The notes under the pieces: generated by a model
What the model saw: the letters and a program-made list of their open reading frames with translations, nothing else
What the model was told of the DNA's origin: nothing
Databases searched by the model: none
Shown: positions 7,366 to 13,667 of the stretch, in pieces
Numbering within the stretch: position 1 is the first letter of the stretch
Layout: each line of letters starts with the position of its first letter
From: Tritrichomonas foetus
Taxonomy: Eukaryota > Parabasalia > Tritrichomonadida > Tritrichomonadidae
DNA length: 13,667 bases
NCBI GenBank assembly: GCA_001839685.1
Contig: MLAK01000036.1
Coordinates: forward strand, 1 to 13,667
Direction of reading: 5' to 3'
Position numbers and translations under genes: made by a program

Positions 7366-7837
7366 ATGGTGGATGACTTCACCTTAGAAATTAAAAAAAG
7401 GATATTACTTTTCATGCATCAAATTCATTATGCAAAGATTTATCATCTATGTTTCCAAAGATTTTTTGATAATGCAATTTCGAATCTTGAAGATGATAAA
7501 AATTCTAATGAAAATGAAAAAAATCTGATGAAATGTCTTCAAAACGATGATGTAGTATTATTTCAAAGTTTTATATCACATGGAAATATTTGGATTAATA
7601 AAAAATTTTACTCAATTATACTTTTTTTTTGAAATTCGCGTCATGTTTTAGAAATTTTCAAATATTGATTATGAATTTGTCATGTTTCATTTGAATAATT
7701 CAGTTTTAAATATTAAATTTACTCAGAAATTTTCCAAGTTTTGTTGCTTGCCATTAATCGCCAGAAAAAATAAGAGACACGAAAATGGAATTCCAACAAA
7801 AGAAGTGATTCATATAGCTAACTATATAAATAGTTAA
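7366..7837 (+). pseudogene. Decayed ORF, possibly the N-terminus of an ankyrin-type protein
   Basis: From the ATG at 7366 a frame of 88 codons runs to TGA (7630-7632), right after a run of nine T. It is helical and charged, and contains KCLQNDDVVLFQSFISHGN, which resembles the start of trichomonad ankyrin-repeat proteins. After the T run, frame 3 continues with KFASCFRNFQI until about 7663. Frame 2 then stays open from 7652 to a TAA at 7835-7837 (61 codons, ending EVIHIANYINS). Frame 1, frame 3 and frame 2 in turn carry protein-like text, as expected for a gene broken by at least two indels; the T tract is a likely slip site. It could be an expressed 88-residue protein or an assembly error. 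It ends directly in front of the HECT gene, so it may be a degenerate duplicate of a neighbouring gene. Confidence 0.4.
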
Positions 7838-7839
7838 CT
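7816..7839. promoter_or_regulatory. Imperfect palindrome with TATATAAAT centre upstream of the HECT gene
   Basis: The arms AGCTAACT (7816-7823) and AGTTAACT (7832-7839) flank ATATAAAT, forming an imperfect 24-bp palindrome. The right arm with its preceding T, TAGTTAACT, recurs upstream of the coiled-coil gene at 1180-1188. It lies 115-138 nt before the preferred HECT start. It may be a Myb-like factor site; function is inferred. Confidence 0.35.
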
Positions 7840-7941
7840 ATGCATCATTTCACATTCCTATTATTATTATTCAAAATGTTCATCACAAAACATAAAACTT
7901 CACAATTTTATTTTGGCACCTCCTCCTATCATCATAGCATT

Positions 7942-7946
7942 TCACA
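7942..7946 (+). promoter_or_regulatory. Initiator-like TCACA that supports the internal HECT start
   Basis: TCACA followed by a T run fits TCA-Py-(T/A). Its A is 10 nt upstream of the ATG at 7954, the right spacing for a trichomonad transcript start. This favours the ATG at 7954 over the one at 7840. Confidence 0.45.
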
Positions 7947-7953
7947 TTTTTTC

Positions 7954-10179
7954 ATGAATCTTGACGATTTTATTCAACCGCCTTATACAATTCCGCTAAA
8001 GTACTTCAAATTATATTATAACGCCGGACAACACGAGAAAGCAGCTTGCGAAATTAAATATTCATTCGATACTTGCTTAAGATTATGTACGAAAGAGTTC
8101 ATTCATGCATTAATTGAACACAACGAAGATGCAATATTTTGCGCTATTGCTTATACTTTGCACCAAAAGAAATTAAATATGGATCCATTAATTAATCCAG
8201 ACGATTTTCTCCTTGCTTGTTCAATTTGTTCACCTTTAGTTATTGCTTTTATTTCACATCATTCAAGTGTTACAATCACACCCATTTCTAATAAAGAAAA
8301 AATAAGTCCTCTTCAAAAAATTTTGGATAGAGATGATCCACAACTTTTATATCGTTGTTTATCTCTTGTACCTGAATTGGTTGAGACAGAGCCCGTTATT
8401 ACTCGATCAGCACCATTATATTATATTTTAGAAAATGGGTTGAAAAATTTAATTGATGAAATGTGGATTTTAATTAATGCTTTTGAAATTTCTGAAAGTG
8501 ATTTAATGAGTATTATTAGAAATTGGAATAATTATTGTCCTGGCGAACCATTGATTCCAATTCTTGAAGAAACATTCAAAAATAGCATTTGTAGTCATAA
8601 TCTTGAATTTGAGCTTTATCGTGAAAAAATGTTTACTTTTCCGGCTGAACTCACAAGTATTACTGATTTAAATTGTATTGATGCAAAGTCAAATATGGAA
8701 GAAGCTGGAAAATTGAGACAGTTTTTAACAAATCGAAAAGCAGCATCAAAAACTAATGACGAAAAACTTATGTTTGAACTCATCATTGATCCAAATTCCC
8801 CAATAATTTTAATGCAATTGCCTTTTGCATTAATTCAAAACCCTGAATTGCTATTAAAAAGCGAATTATATCTAAAAAAACCATTGATTGGCGAAGAAGC
8901 TACTGGTGAAGGTCCTGTTCAAGATATGTTTAATGCATATTTTAAGCAAATTTCTTCTGATTCGAAATATTTTGATTCTAGTGAGAGAGCAACTTCAATT
9001 CTTCCAACATCTAATGGAGAGAATCTAACGAAATACGAATTACATGAAAAAAGATGCGTTTTTTATGGTCTCGGAATCGTTTTTTTAAAGGTTCTTATTG
9101 ATTTACGTAATATTAGCAATTTCCAAGACCAAATGAATCAAAGTCCACTAAATCAAAATATAAATTACAATGTGAATGATAACATTAATAATATTAATAT
9201 GAATAACGGTATGAACAATAGCTTAAGCAATAATCAAAAAAATGAGCAGTTTAGTGGTTTGAGTAGTTCGGAAAATACAAGTATTGATAATTTAGATTTC
9301 AGCAATAATGAATTTGATAGTCATATCATTAATAGTACGAAAGATAGTTTGAATTATTCTCTTCATCCATGGATTTTTCAAGCACTTCTTGGAAAAATGC
9401 AATCTGATCCAAAAAAACTTTTTCATGAATCTCTCCTATTTGATAGTAACTTTTATAATGTCATGCAAAATCATTTTGCTTCATGTGATACAGATATAGA
9501 TAATTTTGTTAATATTATTAAAACAACGAAAATGAACTTAGATTCAAGACCTATTTTTTATGAAGCTCTTCATGATGGATTTTATTTGAATTATATTGAT
9601 GGATTAACTCCATCTGCCTTTAAAGATAATTTAGCATACATAAAAAATGAGCTTAAATCATTTTATGCTGAAATTGAAAAAGTAAACCCTGGCGCACTCC
9701 AGCTTTTATTGATTGGCCCACCAACAATTAATCATGAATTCTTAATTGACCGGTTTGAATTTAAGCCATATAAGAAATATGATAGTTCTGGAAATGGACA
9801 TGATGAAGAAATGCTGTTTTTAGGTGAAAATCAAGAAAAAGGAAACATTTATAAACGTTCAATTGATTCATTTAAAGAAGTTATGAAAGAATGGTGTGAT
9901 GAAGAAGGCCAACACAATATTCGCGAATTTTTGAGATATTTATTCGGCGTTCCTTCCTTATCTCCACTTCATCAACAGAAATGGTCAATTTGTTTTGACT
10001 TTAGTATGGATAAATCTGCAATCTTGATGACATGGGCGTGCGATTTTTCTGTAAGATCTCCCCTTTTCAAAGATAAGGAACATTGTAAAAAAGTATTATT
10101 AGATTCAATCACAAATTATCAATATGACCCTGTAAATAGAGATATGGACGAAGTGTTAAAAAAAGACAAAGACATTTAA
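7954..10179 (+). CDS. Divergent HECT-domain E3 ubiquitin ligase
   Basis: The protein has 741 residues from ATG 7954 (779 if ATG 7840 is used; residue numbers here use the longer form). The preferred start gives MNLDDFIQPPY and has an initiator 10 nt upstream. Residues about 45-300 are helical, with an ankyrin- or ARM-like look. The HECT domain covers about 315-779. Its N-lobe has PLIGEEATGEGPVQDMFNAY (348-367), matching the family's F-x-G-E-x-G-x-D-x-G-G-x-x-R-E-F-F block in degenerate form. It also has CVFYGLGIVFLKVLIDL and, near 508-518, LHPWIFQALLG. An Asn-rich low-complexity insertion of about 75 residues (430-505) interrupts the N-lobe. The C-lobe has REFLRYLFGVPSLSP (695-709) and TWACDFSVRSPLF, where Cys734 aligns with the thioester cysteine of the family's T-C-F-N-x-L-x-L-P. 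The tail after the cysteine is about 45 residues, longer than usual. It should transfer ubiquitin from an E2 to substrates that cannot be predicted. Confidence 0.85.
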   Translation: MNLDDFIQPPYTIPLKYFKLYYNAGQHEKAACEIKYSFDTCLRLCTKEFIHALIEHNEDAIFCAIAYTLHQKKLNMDPLINPDDFLLACSICSPLVIAFISHHSSVTITPISNKEKISPLQKILDRDDPQLLYRCLSLVPELVETEPVITRSAPLYYILENGLKNLIDEMWILINAFEISESDLMSIIRNWNNYCPGEPLIPILEETFKNSICSHNLEFELYREKMFTFPAELTSITDLNCIDAKSNMEEAGKLRQFLTNRKAASKTNDEKLMFELIIDPNSPIILMQLPFALIQNPELLLKSELYLKKPLIGEEATGEGPVQDMFNAYFKQISSDSKYFDSSERATSILPTSNGENLTKYELHEKRCVFYGLGIVFLKVLIDLRNISNFQDQMNQSPLNQNINYNVNDNINNINMNNGMNNSLSNNQKNEQFSGLSSSENTSIDNLDFSNNEFDSHIINSTKDSLNYSLHPWIFQALLGKMQSDPKKLFHESLLFDSNFYNVMQNHFASCDTDIDNFVNIIKTTKMNLDSRPIFYEALHDGFYLNYIDGLTPSAFKDNLAYIKNELKSFYAEIEKVNPGALQLLLIGPPTINHEFLIDRFEFKPYKKYDSSGNGHDEEMLFLGENQEKGNIYKRSIDSFKEVMKEWCDEEGQHNIREFLRYLFGVPSLSPLHQQKWSICFDFSMDKSAILMTWACDFSVRSPLFKDKEHCKKVLLDSITNYQYDPVNRDMDEVLKKDKDI

Positions 10180-10563
10180 CAATTTCCAAGATTTCATGTT
10201 TGAGCATTTGCTATTTATATGATACCAGTAACTTTCTTTTGAATTTATCAAAAGTCAAATGTACATAAAAAGAAATTCCAAAAGAGAGAAAAAAATCTAG
10301 TTGAAATTAACTTTTTTGTTTTCGAAAATAATCAAATAGCATAGATACAGATTAAATTCTTAATTCATTATATTTTATTTAAAAACAATATATTAAGATT
10401 ATAATCTTCTAGAAAGTTCATATTGATCTCCCTTATAATATGATAATCAAGAAAAATACAAGTGCTGAAACATTGAAATAATGTGTGGCATTTCAAAATG
10501 ATGTATAATCAATCATTCTGTGAATTTTACATATTAAATATTGATTATTATGCGTGAAAATTA
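10180..10563. other. 384-nt convergent spacer between the HECT and ARM-like genes
   Basis: This holds the 3' ends of both convergent genes. It includes a perfect 14-nt palindrome, AAGATTATAATCTT (10395-10408), and a 9-bp inverted repeat, ATAATCAAT/ATTGATTAT (10505-10513 and 10540-10548), lying 16 nt beyond the stop of the minus-strand gene. No open frame, RNA gene or promoter is evident. Confidence 0.5.
10505..10548 (-). repeat. 9-bp inverted repeat in the 3' UTR of the ARM-like gene
   Basis: Perfect arms ATAATCAAT and ATTGATTAT are separated by 26 nt. They are placed just past the TAA of the minus-strand gene, where a hairpin could form in the 3' UTR. The arms are AT-only apart from one C/G pair, so chance is a real possibility. 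Confidence 0.3.
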
Positions 10564-12057
10564 TTATTGTCCACTTGGTGGGATCAAAAATGAATGGAAC
10601 ATCGGAATTTCTGTATCATTTAAGATGTTTACTACAAGTTCATAAATACCCATATTTTCTTTCGCTTCTTCCTTTGAAGTCGGCGGTGAATTTGCAATTT
10701 CGACTAATTTTTCAATAATTGTCAAATCACTCATGGCTTGAATAATGCCTGGATTTGATGAATATTCTGCATATTTTGCAATTTCATGAATTGACCGAAT
10801 TATATTTTTACTTAAAATTGTATCCGAATAAAGATATTGAGAAACAGTATCCAAATAATCATGATCTAGTAAAAGCTGTGCAATATTATCATTATGTATA
10901 AAAAATAATTCAGAAATAATAATTAAAATAGTATTCTTTTCTCTAAATTTTGTTAAATTCATAAATAAAACGATATTATCCAAAATATCTTTCGCATGTT
11001 CATAATTGGCAGTTTCTGGACAATGAACAAATATTTTTGTTGCAAATTGAGTCAATCCTATTCGGTCAGTTGAATTGTATTCATCGATATTATGATCAGG
11101 ATTTAAAAAAAGTGGTAGAATCCAATTCCATGTAAAATTTGGCATAAAACATTCATAAAGAAGTAAATCTTTTGTATCTAAAAATGTAGATATCATTGAA
11201 ATTGTTGCAAATCGTGAAAAAATCGGCATTTCACATAATTTACTAAAAATATAACCAACAGGTATTCTGGATATAAATAAATGCGCAAATTCAGGAGATT
11301 GTTCACATAATTTCGTCGCACAATTCAACAAATCTGGGAAAAAAATCGAATCGAAATAATCAGGAAGAAATTTAAAAAGGTCTCCCAACATTGAAGCATT
11401 TTCCAAGGGAATATCATGCACAACATTACATATTGCCTCAAGAAATTTAACTATGTTTTGTCGACCAGTACAATAATGATCACCAATAAATAAATTAATT
11501 AACCTGGGGAAAACTTTTTCATAAGAAAAAAACTCAAAAAAATGTTCTGGTTCTTTATAAGTGTAATGAATCAAAATTAAAAAGCCATAATCTCTCAATT
11601 CAATACTAATTGAATCGGAATTTTGTGTAGTTGCTACAATTAAAGGCACTAAAAGTTCGTCTGTGAAAAAAATATCATCACAATCACTTTTTTGAATTAA
11701 TATATAAATAATTTTAATAATGGTTGTGAAAATATAATCGGACGACACATTTTGGAAGATAAAAAGTAACTCATTATAAAAATCCAAATTTAATAAATAA
11801 ATATTTATGTCTTCAGGAAATTTATCGTCAATTCCATCAAGAAGTTTATATAAAAAGTTAATATATTCACATTGTTTTTTTGGTTCCATTTCAAAAAAAT
11901 TAAACAATGGTGATAAATTGTTGTGATTAAATAATGTAAAATCAAAACTTTTTTCTGATGGTGAATCTTCTAAAATATCATTATCTTTGTGAAGTTCTTT
12001 TATAATTTGCCTGACATCTTGTGTAGAATTAGTTGCTTTATAGTTTGAAACATCCAT
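10564..12057 (-). CDS. Hypothetical ARM/HEAT-like helical-repeat protein (497 aa)
   Basis: I do not recognise a specific family. The chosen start is ATG at 12057 (MDVSNYKATNS); the frame stays open to a TTG ten codons upstream, but TTG is not a normal eukaryotic start. After a polar N-terminus of about 50 residues, the protein is a run of amphipathic helices about 40 residues apart, with Leu/Ile/Phe-rich cores. Examples are FTTIIKIIYILIQ, LRDYGFLILIHYTY, NIVKFLEAICNVV, LLNCATKLCEQSP and FATKIFVHCPETA. This is the pattern of an ARM-like alpha-solenoid. There is no signal peptide, membrane helix or catalytic motif. ARM-like solenoids bind other proteins, so a scaffold role is likely; the partner is unknown. 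The C-terminus is SFLIPPSGQ. The gene shares a 129-nt promoter region with the CSN3-like gene. A TCACC initiator-like sequence lies about 17 nt upstream of the ATG. Confidence 0.8.
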   Translation of the reverse strand: MDVSNYKATNSTQDVRQIIKELHKDNDILEDSPSEKSFDFTLFNHNNLSPLFNFFEMEPKKQCEYINFLYKLLDGIDDKFPEDINIYLLNLDFYNELLFIFQNVSSDYIFTTIIKIIYILIQKSDCDDIFFTDELLVPLIVATTQNSDSISIELRDYGFLILIHYTYKEPEHFFEFFSYEKVFPRLINLFIGDHYCTGRQNIVKFLEAICNVVHDIPLENASMLGDLFKFLPDYFDSIFFPDLLNCATKLCEQSPEFAHLFISRIPVGYIFSKLCEMPIFSRFATISMISTFLDTKDLLLYECFMPNFTWNWILPLFLNPDHNIDEYNSTDRIGLTQFATKIFVHCPETANYEHAKDILDNIVLFMNLTKFREKNTILIIISELFFIHNDNIAQLLLDHDYLDTVSQYLYSDTILSKNIIRSIHEIAKYAEYSSNPGIIQAMSDLTIIEKLVEIANSPPTSKEEAKENMGIYELVVNILNDTEIPMFHSFLIPPSGQ

Positions 12058-12186
12058 TAAAAAACAGTATGGTGAATTTTTGGTCAAATAATTCTATGAT
12101 AATATCAAAACTTTTTTAGTGTATATATGGTCATATATTGAGGGATGACGACCAGATTATCAATGAAAAAGTTATAAAATGCAAAA
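12058..12186. promoter_or_regulatory. Bidirectional promoter between ARM-like and CSN3-like genes
   Basis: Only 129 nt separate the two divergent start codons, so both promoters must fit here. A 16-nt palindrome with arms ATATATG (12123-12129) and CATATAT (12132-12138) and centre GT sits almost exactly in the middle. The plus strand carries two upstream ATGs before the CSN3-like start (12161 and 12179), each reaching a stop within a few codons. No clear initiator precedes the plus-strand ATG. Confidence 0.5.
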
Positions 12187-13347
12187 ATGATTCATCATCT
12201 CAGAAGGAGGCTCAGTGAATTTATTACAACTGTTAAAACACCATCAGACATTCTTAAAGTTGTTTCAAAAGCTTCAGAATTTACAGAAGAAATTTCTTCA
12301 GATAATGCAAAAGATTTATTTGATTTTAATAGTAAACCAGGCAAAATAATGCGGCAGCCATCACACATTGTTCATCCTGGAACATCTCCCTCACCAAGCA
12401 CGCTTTACAATCAAAAAGCTGCCTTGATTTTAATAATTCCTGTTGAATTTATTCCAAATGAAGTTTTTAATTGGGGACAAAAATTAATTCCATTCCTTGA
12501 TAGTTATGAGCAAATCATATCTTCTGGATTGATGATGAGGCTTGCGAAATCATCAATCATTTTAAATCAAGCAGGCACAATTCTAGAAACATTTGCATGG
12601 ATAATTGGTCGACATGAGTGGATCATTTGTCCCTATTTATATTTAAGTGCATCTTCAAAAATTCCAATTGACTTTGATATTAAAAAGTTGACACAATTTT
12701 CAAGAGTCGACTGTATGACTTTTTATTATGCTGGAATTAATTATTTAATGCTAAGATTATATGAAAAAGCATTGATTTCTTTTCTTCATTCTCTTGAAAT
12801 TTTAAATTTTTCTGATTTTTCCAAGAATGTTTCATCTCATTTGTTTTTAACTTGTTTTTTACTTCATTTTGAAGAAGAACAAGCTCGACTTTTAATTCAT
12901 TCAAAAAATGAAATCGACGAAGATGTTTTGAATTTGTTTTCATATTCAATTGATTCAATTGAATCTTTACCATTTTCAAATATTGGAGAACTTTTAATCA
13001 CTGAAATAAATGAAGAATTAAAAAGGCGAAAATTATACAAAATTTCACAGACAGCGTTAAGAATTCCATTGGATTTACTTTTACATAAAATTGGAATTGA
13101 AACCGACGAAGAAATTTTTGAAAATTTATCAAATTTACAAGACGAGGGGAAAATTAAGTATAAAAATTTAAATGGAATTATTCGTTTTTATCAGCCTGAT
13201 ATGAAAAAGCAAATTGAAGAACAAAATGAAACAATTTCAAAGATATTAGAAATTGTGAACAACTTTAATATTGAATATTTCCTTTCTAACAAAAGCACTA
13301 AACCTACTTTAACTAATATTAAAAAAGCAATTTCTGAGATGTGTTAA
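12187..13347 (+). CDS. PCI-domain protein, probable COP9 signalosome subunit 3
   Basis: The 386-residue protein has a helical N-terminal part, a TPR-like segment at about 179-206 (FYYAGINYLMLRLYEKALISF) and a C-terminal PCI winged helix at about 279-338 (RKLYKISQTALRIPLDLLL, then FENLSNLQDEGKIKYKNL). A final helix follows. The order and wording follow CSN3: the FYYxGxxYxxLxxxEKAL helix pair, then a winged helix ending in D-G-x-I, a short strand (GIIRFYQPD) and a C-terminal helix. Human CSN3 is about 420 residues. The COP9 signalosome removes NEDD8 from cullins and so controls cullin-RING ubiquitin ligases; CSN3 is a structural subunit. Other PCI proteins (proteasome lid Rpn3, eIF3 subunits) are alternatives, but Rpn3 is longer. 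The start is the ATG at 12187. The TAA stop is followed by A, giving TAAA, which can double as the trichomonad polyadenylation signal. Confidence 0.62.
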   Translation: MIHHLRRRLSEFITTVKTPSDILKVVSKASEFTEEISSDNAKDLFDFNSKPGKIMRQPSHIVHPGTSPSPSTLYNQKAALILIIPVEFIPNEVFNWGQKLIPFLDSYEQIISSGLMMRLAKSSIILNQAGTILETFAWIIGRHEWIICPYLYLSASSKIPIDFDIKKLTQFSRVDCMTFYYAGINYLMLRLYEKALISFLHSLEILNFSDFSKNVSSHLFLTCFLLHFEEEQARLLIHSKNEIDEDVLNLFSYSIDSIESLPFSNIGELLITEINEELKRRKLYKISQTALRIPLDLLLHKIGIETDEEIFENLSNLQDEGKIKYKNLNGIIRFYQPDMKKQIEEQNETISKILEIVNNFNIEYFLSNKSTKPTLTNIKKAISEMC

Positions 13348-13630
13348 ATATGTTGTACTTGCTTAAATCTGAGAAAGCCAAAGTTATTATGTTTTCTTAT
13401 TGTGGATTTTTTATAGTGACCTCGAATATGTATTAAATAACTGAATGAAATAGTAATAAATACTACTTTGAGGATGAATTATTTCAATGCTTTTTTTTAC
13501 TCCTCCATAAATTTTTAATTGAAACGAATGGTTAATTCATTTTGTAATATTTTATAGATGCTTTTCATTCAATAACAAGTTACGTGAGCTACCCTTCTTC
13601 ATATAACATCTAATTCAACTATTTATTTAT
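13348..13630. other. Non-coding region downstream of the CSN3-like gene
   Basis: This AT-rich stretch has no convincing open frame on either strand and no RNA gene that I can see. A weak TGAAATA/TATTTCA inverted repeat lies near 13446-13489. It probably holds the CSN3-like 3' UTR and flanking spacer. Confidence 0.4.
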
Positions 13631-13667
13631 AGATATAGATATAGATATAGATATAGATATAGATATA
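13631..13667. repeat. AGATAT hexanucleotide microsatellite, continuing beyond the window
   Basis: Six perfect AGATAT units plus one base reach the window edge, so the full length is unknown. This is a simple sequence repeat with no sign of coding. Confidence 0.9.

Noticed and set aside
7155..7415. Minus-strand 86-codon frame as an alternative N-terminus of the TMEM131-like gene
   Set aside because: It begins with ATG but lies in another frame, would need a frameshift to join, and would overlap the promoter and start of the divergent small gene. The initiator at 7257-7261 also falls inside it.
7840..7953. Upstream ATG at 7840 giving 38 extra residues on the HECT protein
   Set aside because: The extra segment has no family-like features and contains the initiator motif that fits the ATG at 7954. 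It cannot be fully excluded.
12058..12087. TTG-initiated extension of the ARM-like gene
   Set aside because: An ATG ten codons in gives a normal start with an initiator-like sequence upstream, so no unusual start codon is needed.
1..13667. CRISPR array, tRNA or rRNA genes, transposase or viral genes
   Set aside because: No regularly spaced direct repeats, cloverleaf-like genes, integrase or transposase motifs, or capsid/polymerase frames were seen on either strand.

Overview
The window is AT-rich (about 70% A+T by eye), tightly packed and intronless, and every confident reading frame encodes a eukaryotic-type protein. Four of the seven gene starts have a TCA-Py-(T/A) initiator-like motif 6-20 nt upstream of the start codon, the layout described for trichomonad (parabasalid) core promoters. 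Together with the extreme divergence of the protein families and the short spacers, this suggests a parabasalid such as Tritrichomonas or Trichomonas. That assignment is inference; no rRNA or tRNA gene is present to anchor it.

Left part (1-2309): an acidic, coiled-coil-bearing protein of unknown function on the minus strand (189-1133) is divergent from a plus-strand Arf/Arl-type small GTPase (1608-2309). The GTPase has an N-myristoylation signal, an isoleucine where the catalytic switch II glutamine is expected, and a charged C-terminal tail.

Middle (2310-7243): a structured 512-nt spacer holds a near-perfect 28-bp inverted repeat and an excess of GGTC/GACC tetramers. It leads into an ERGIC3/Erv46-type cargo receptor (2822-3898). 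This gene is convergent with a long minus-strand gene (about 4061-7243) for a secreted-domain, single-pass membrane protein resembling TMEM131. Both are plausibly early-secretory-pathway proteins. The long gene has no ATG at the point where its signal peptide begins: the frame opens with TTG behind a well-placed initiator motif.

Right part (7244-13667): a decayed small gene with a weak ankyrin-protein look (7366-7837) is followed by a divergent HECT-type ubiquitin ligase (7954-10179) with a helical N-terminal region, an Asn-rich insertion in the HECT N-lobe and a recognisable catalytic Cys. Convergent to it is an ARM-like helical-repeat protein of unknown function (10564-12057). Its promoter is shared with a PCI-domain protein that looks like COP9 signalosome subunit 3 (12187-13347). 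The window ends inside an AGATAT microsatellite.

The themes are membrane trafficking (Arl, Erv46, TMEM131-like) and ubiquitin or cullin control (HECT, CSN3-like). These are ordinary housekeeping genes in a compact protist chromosome, not an operon or an obvious mobile island. The most interesting points are the missing ATG of the TMEM131-like gene, the glutamine-less Arl with its extra tail, and the inverted-repeat-rich spacer upstream of ERV46.
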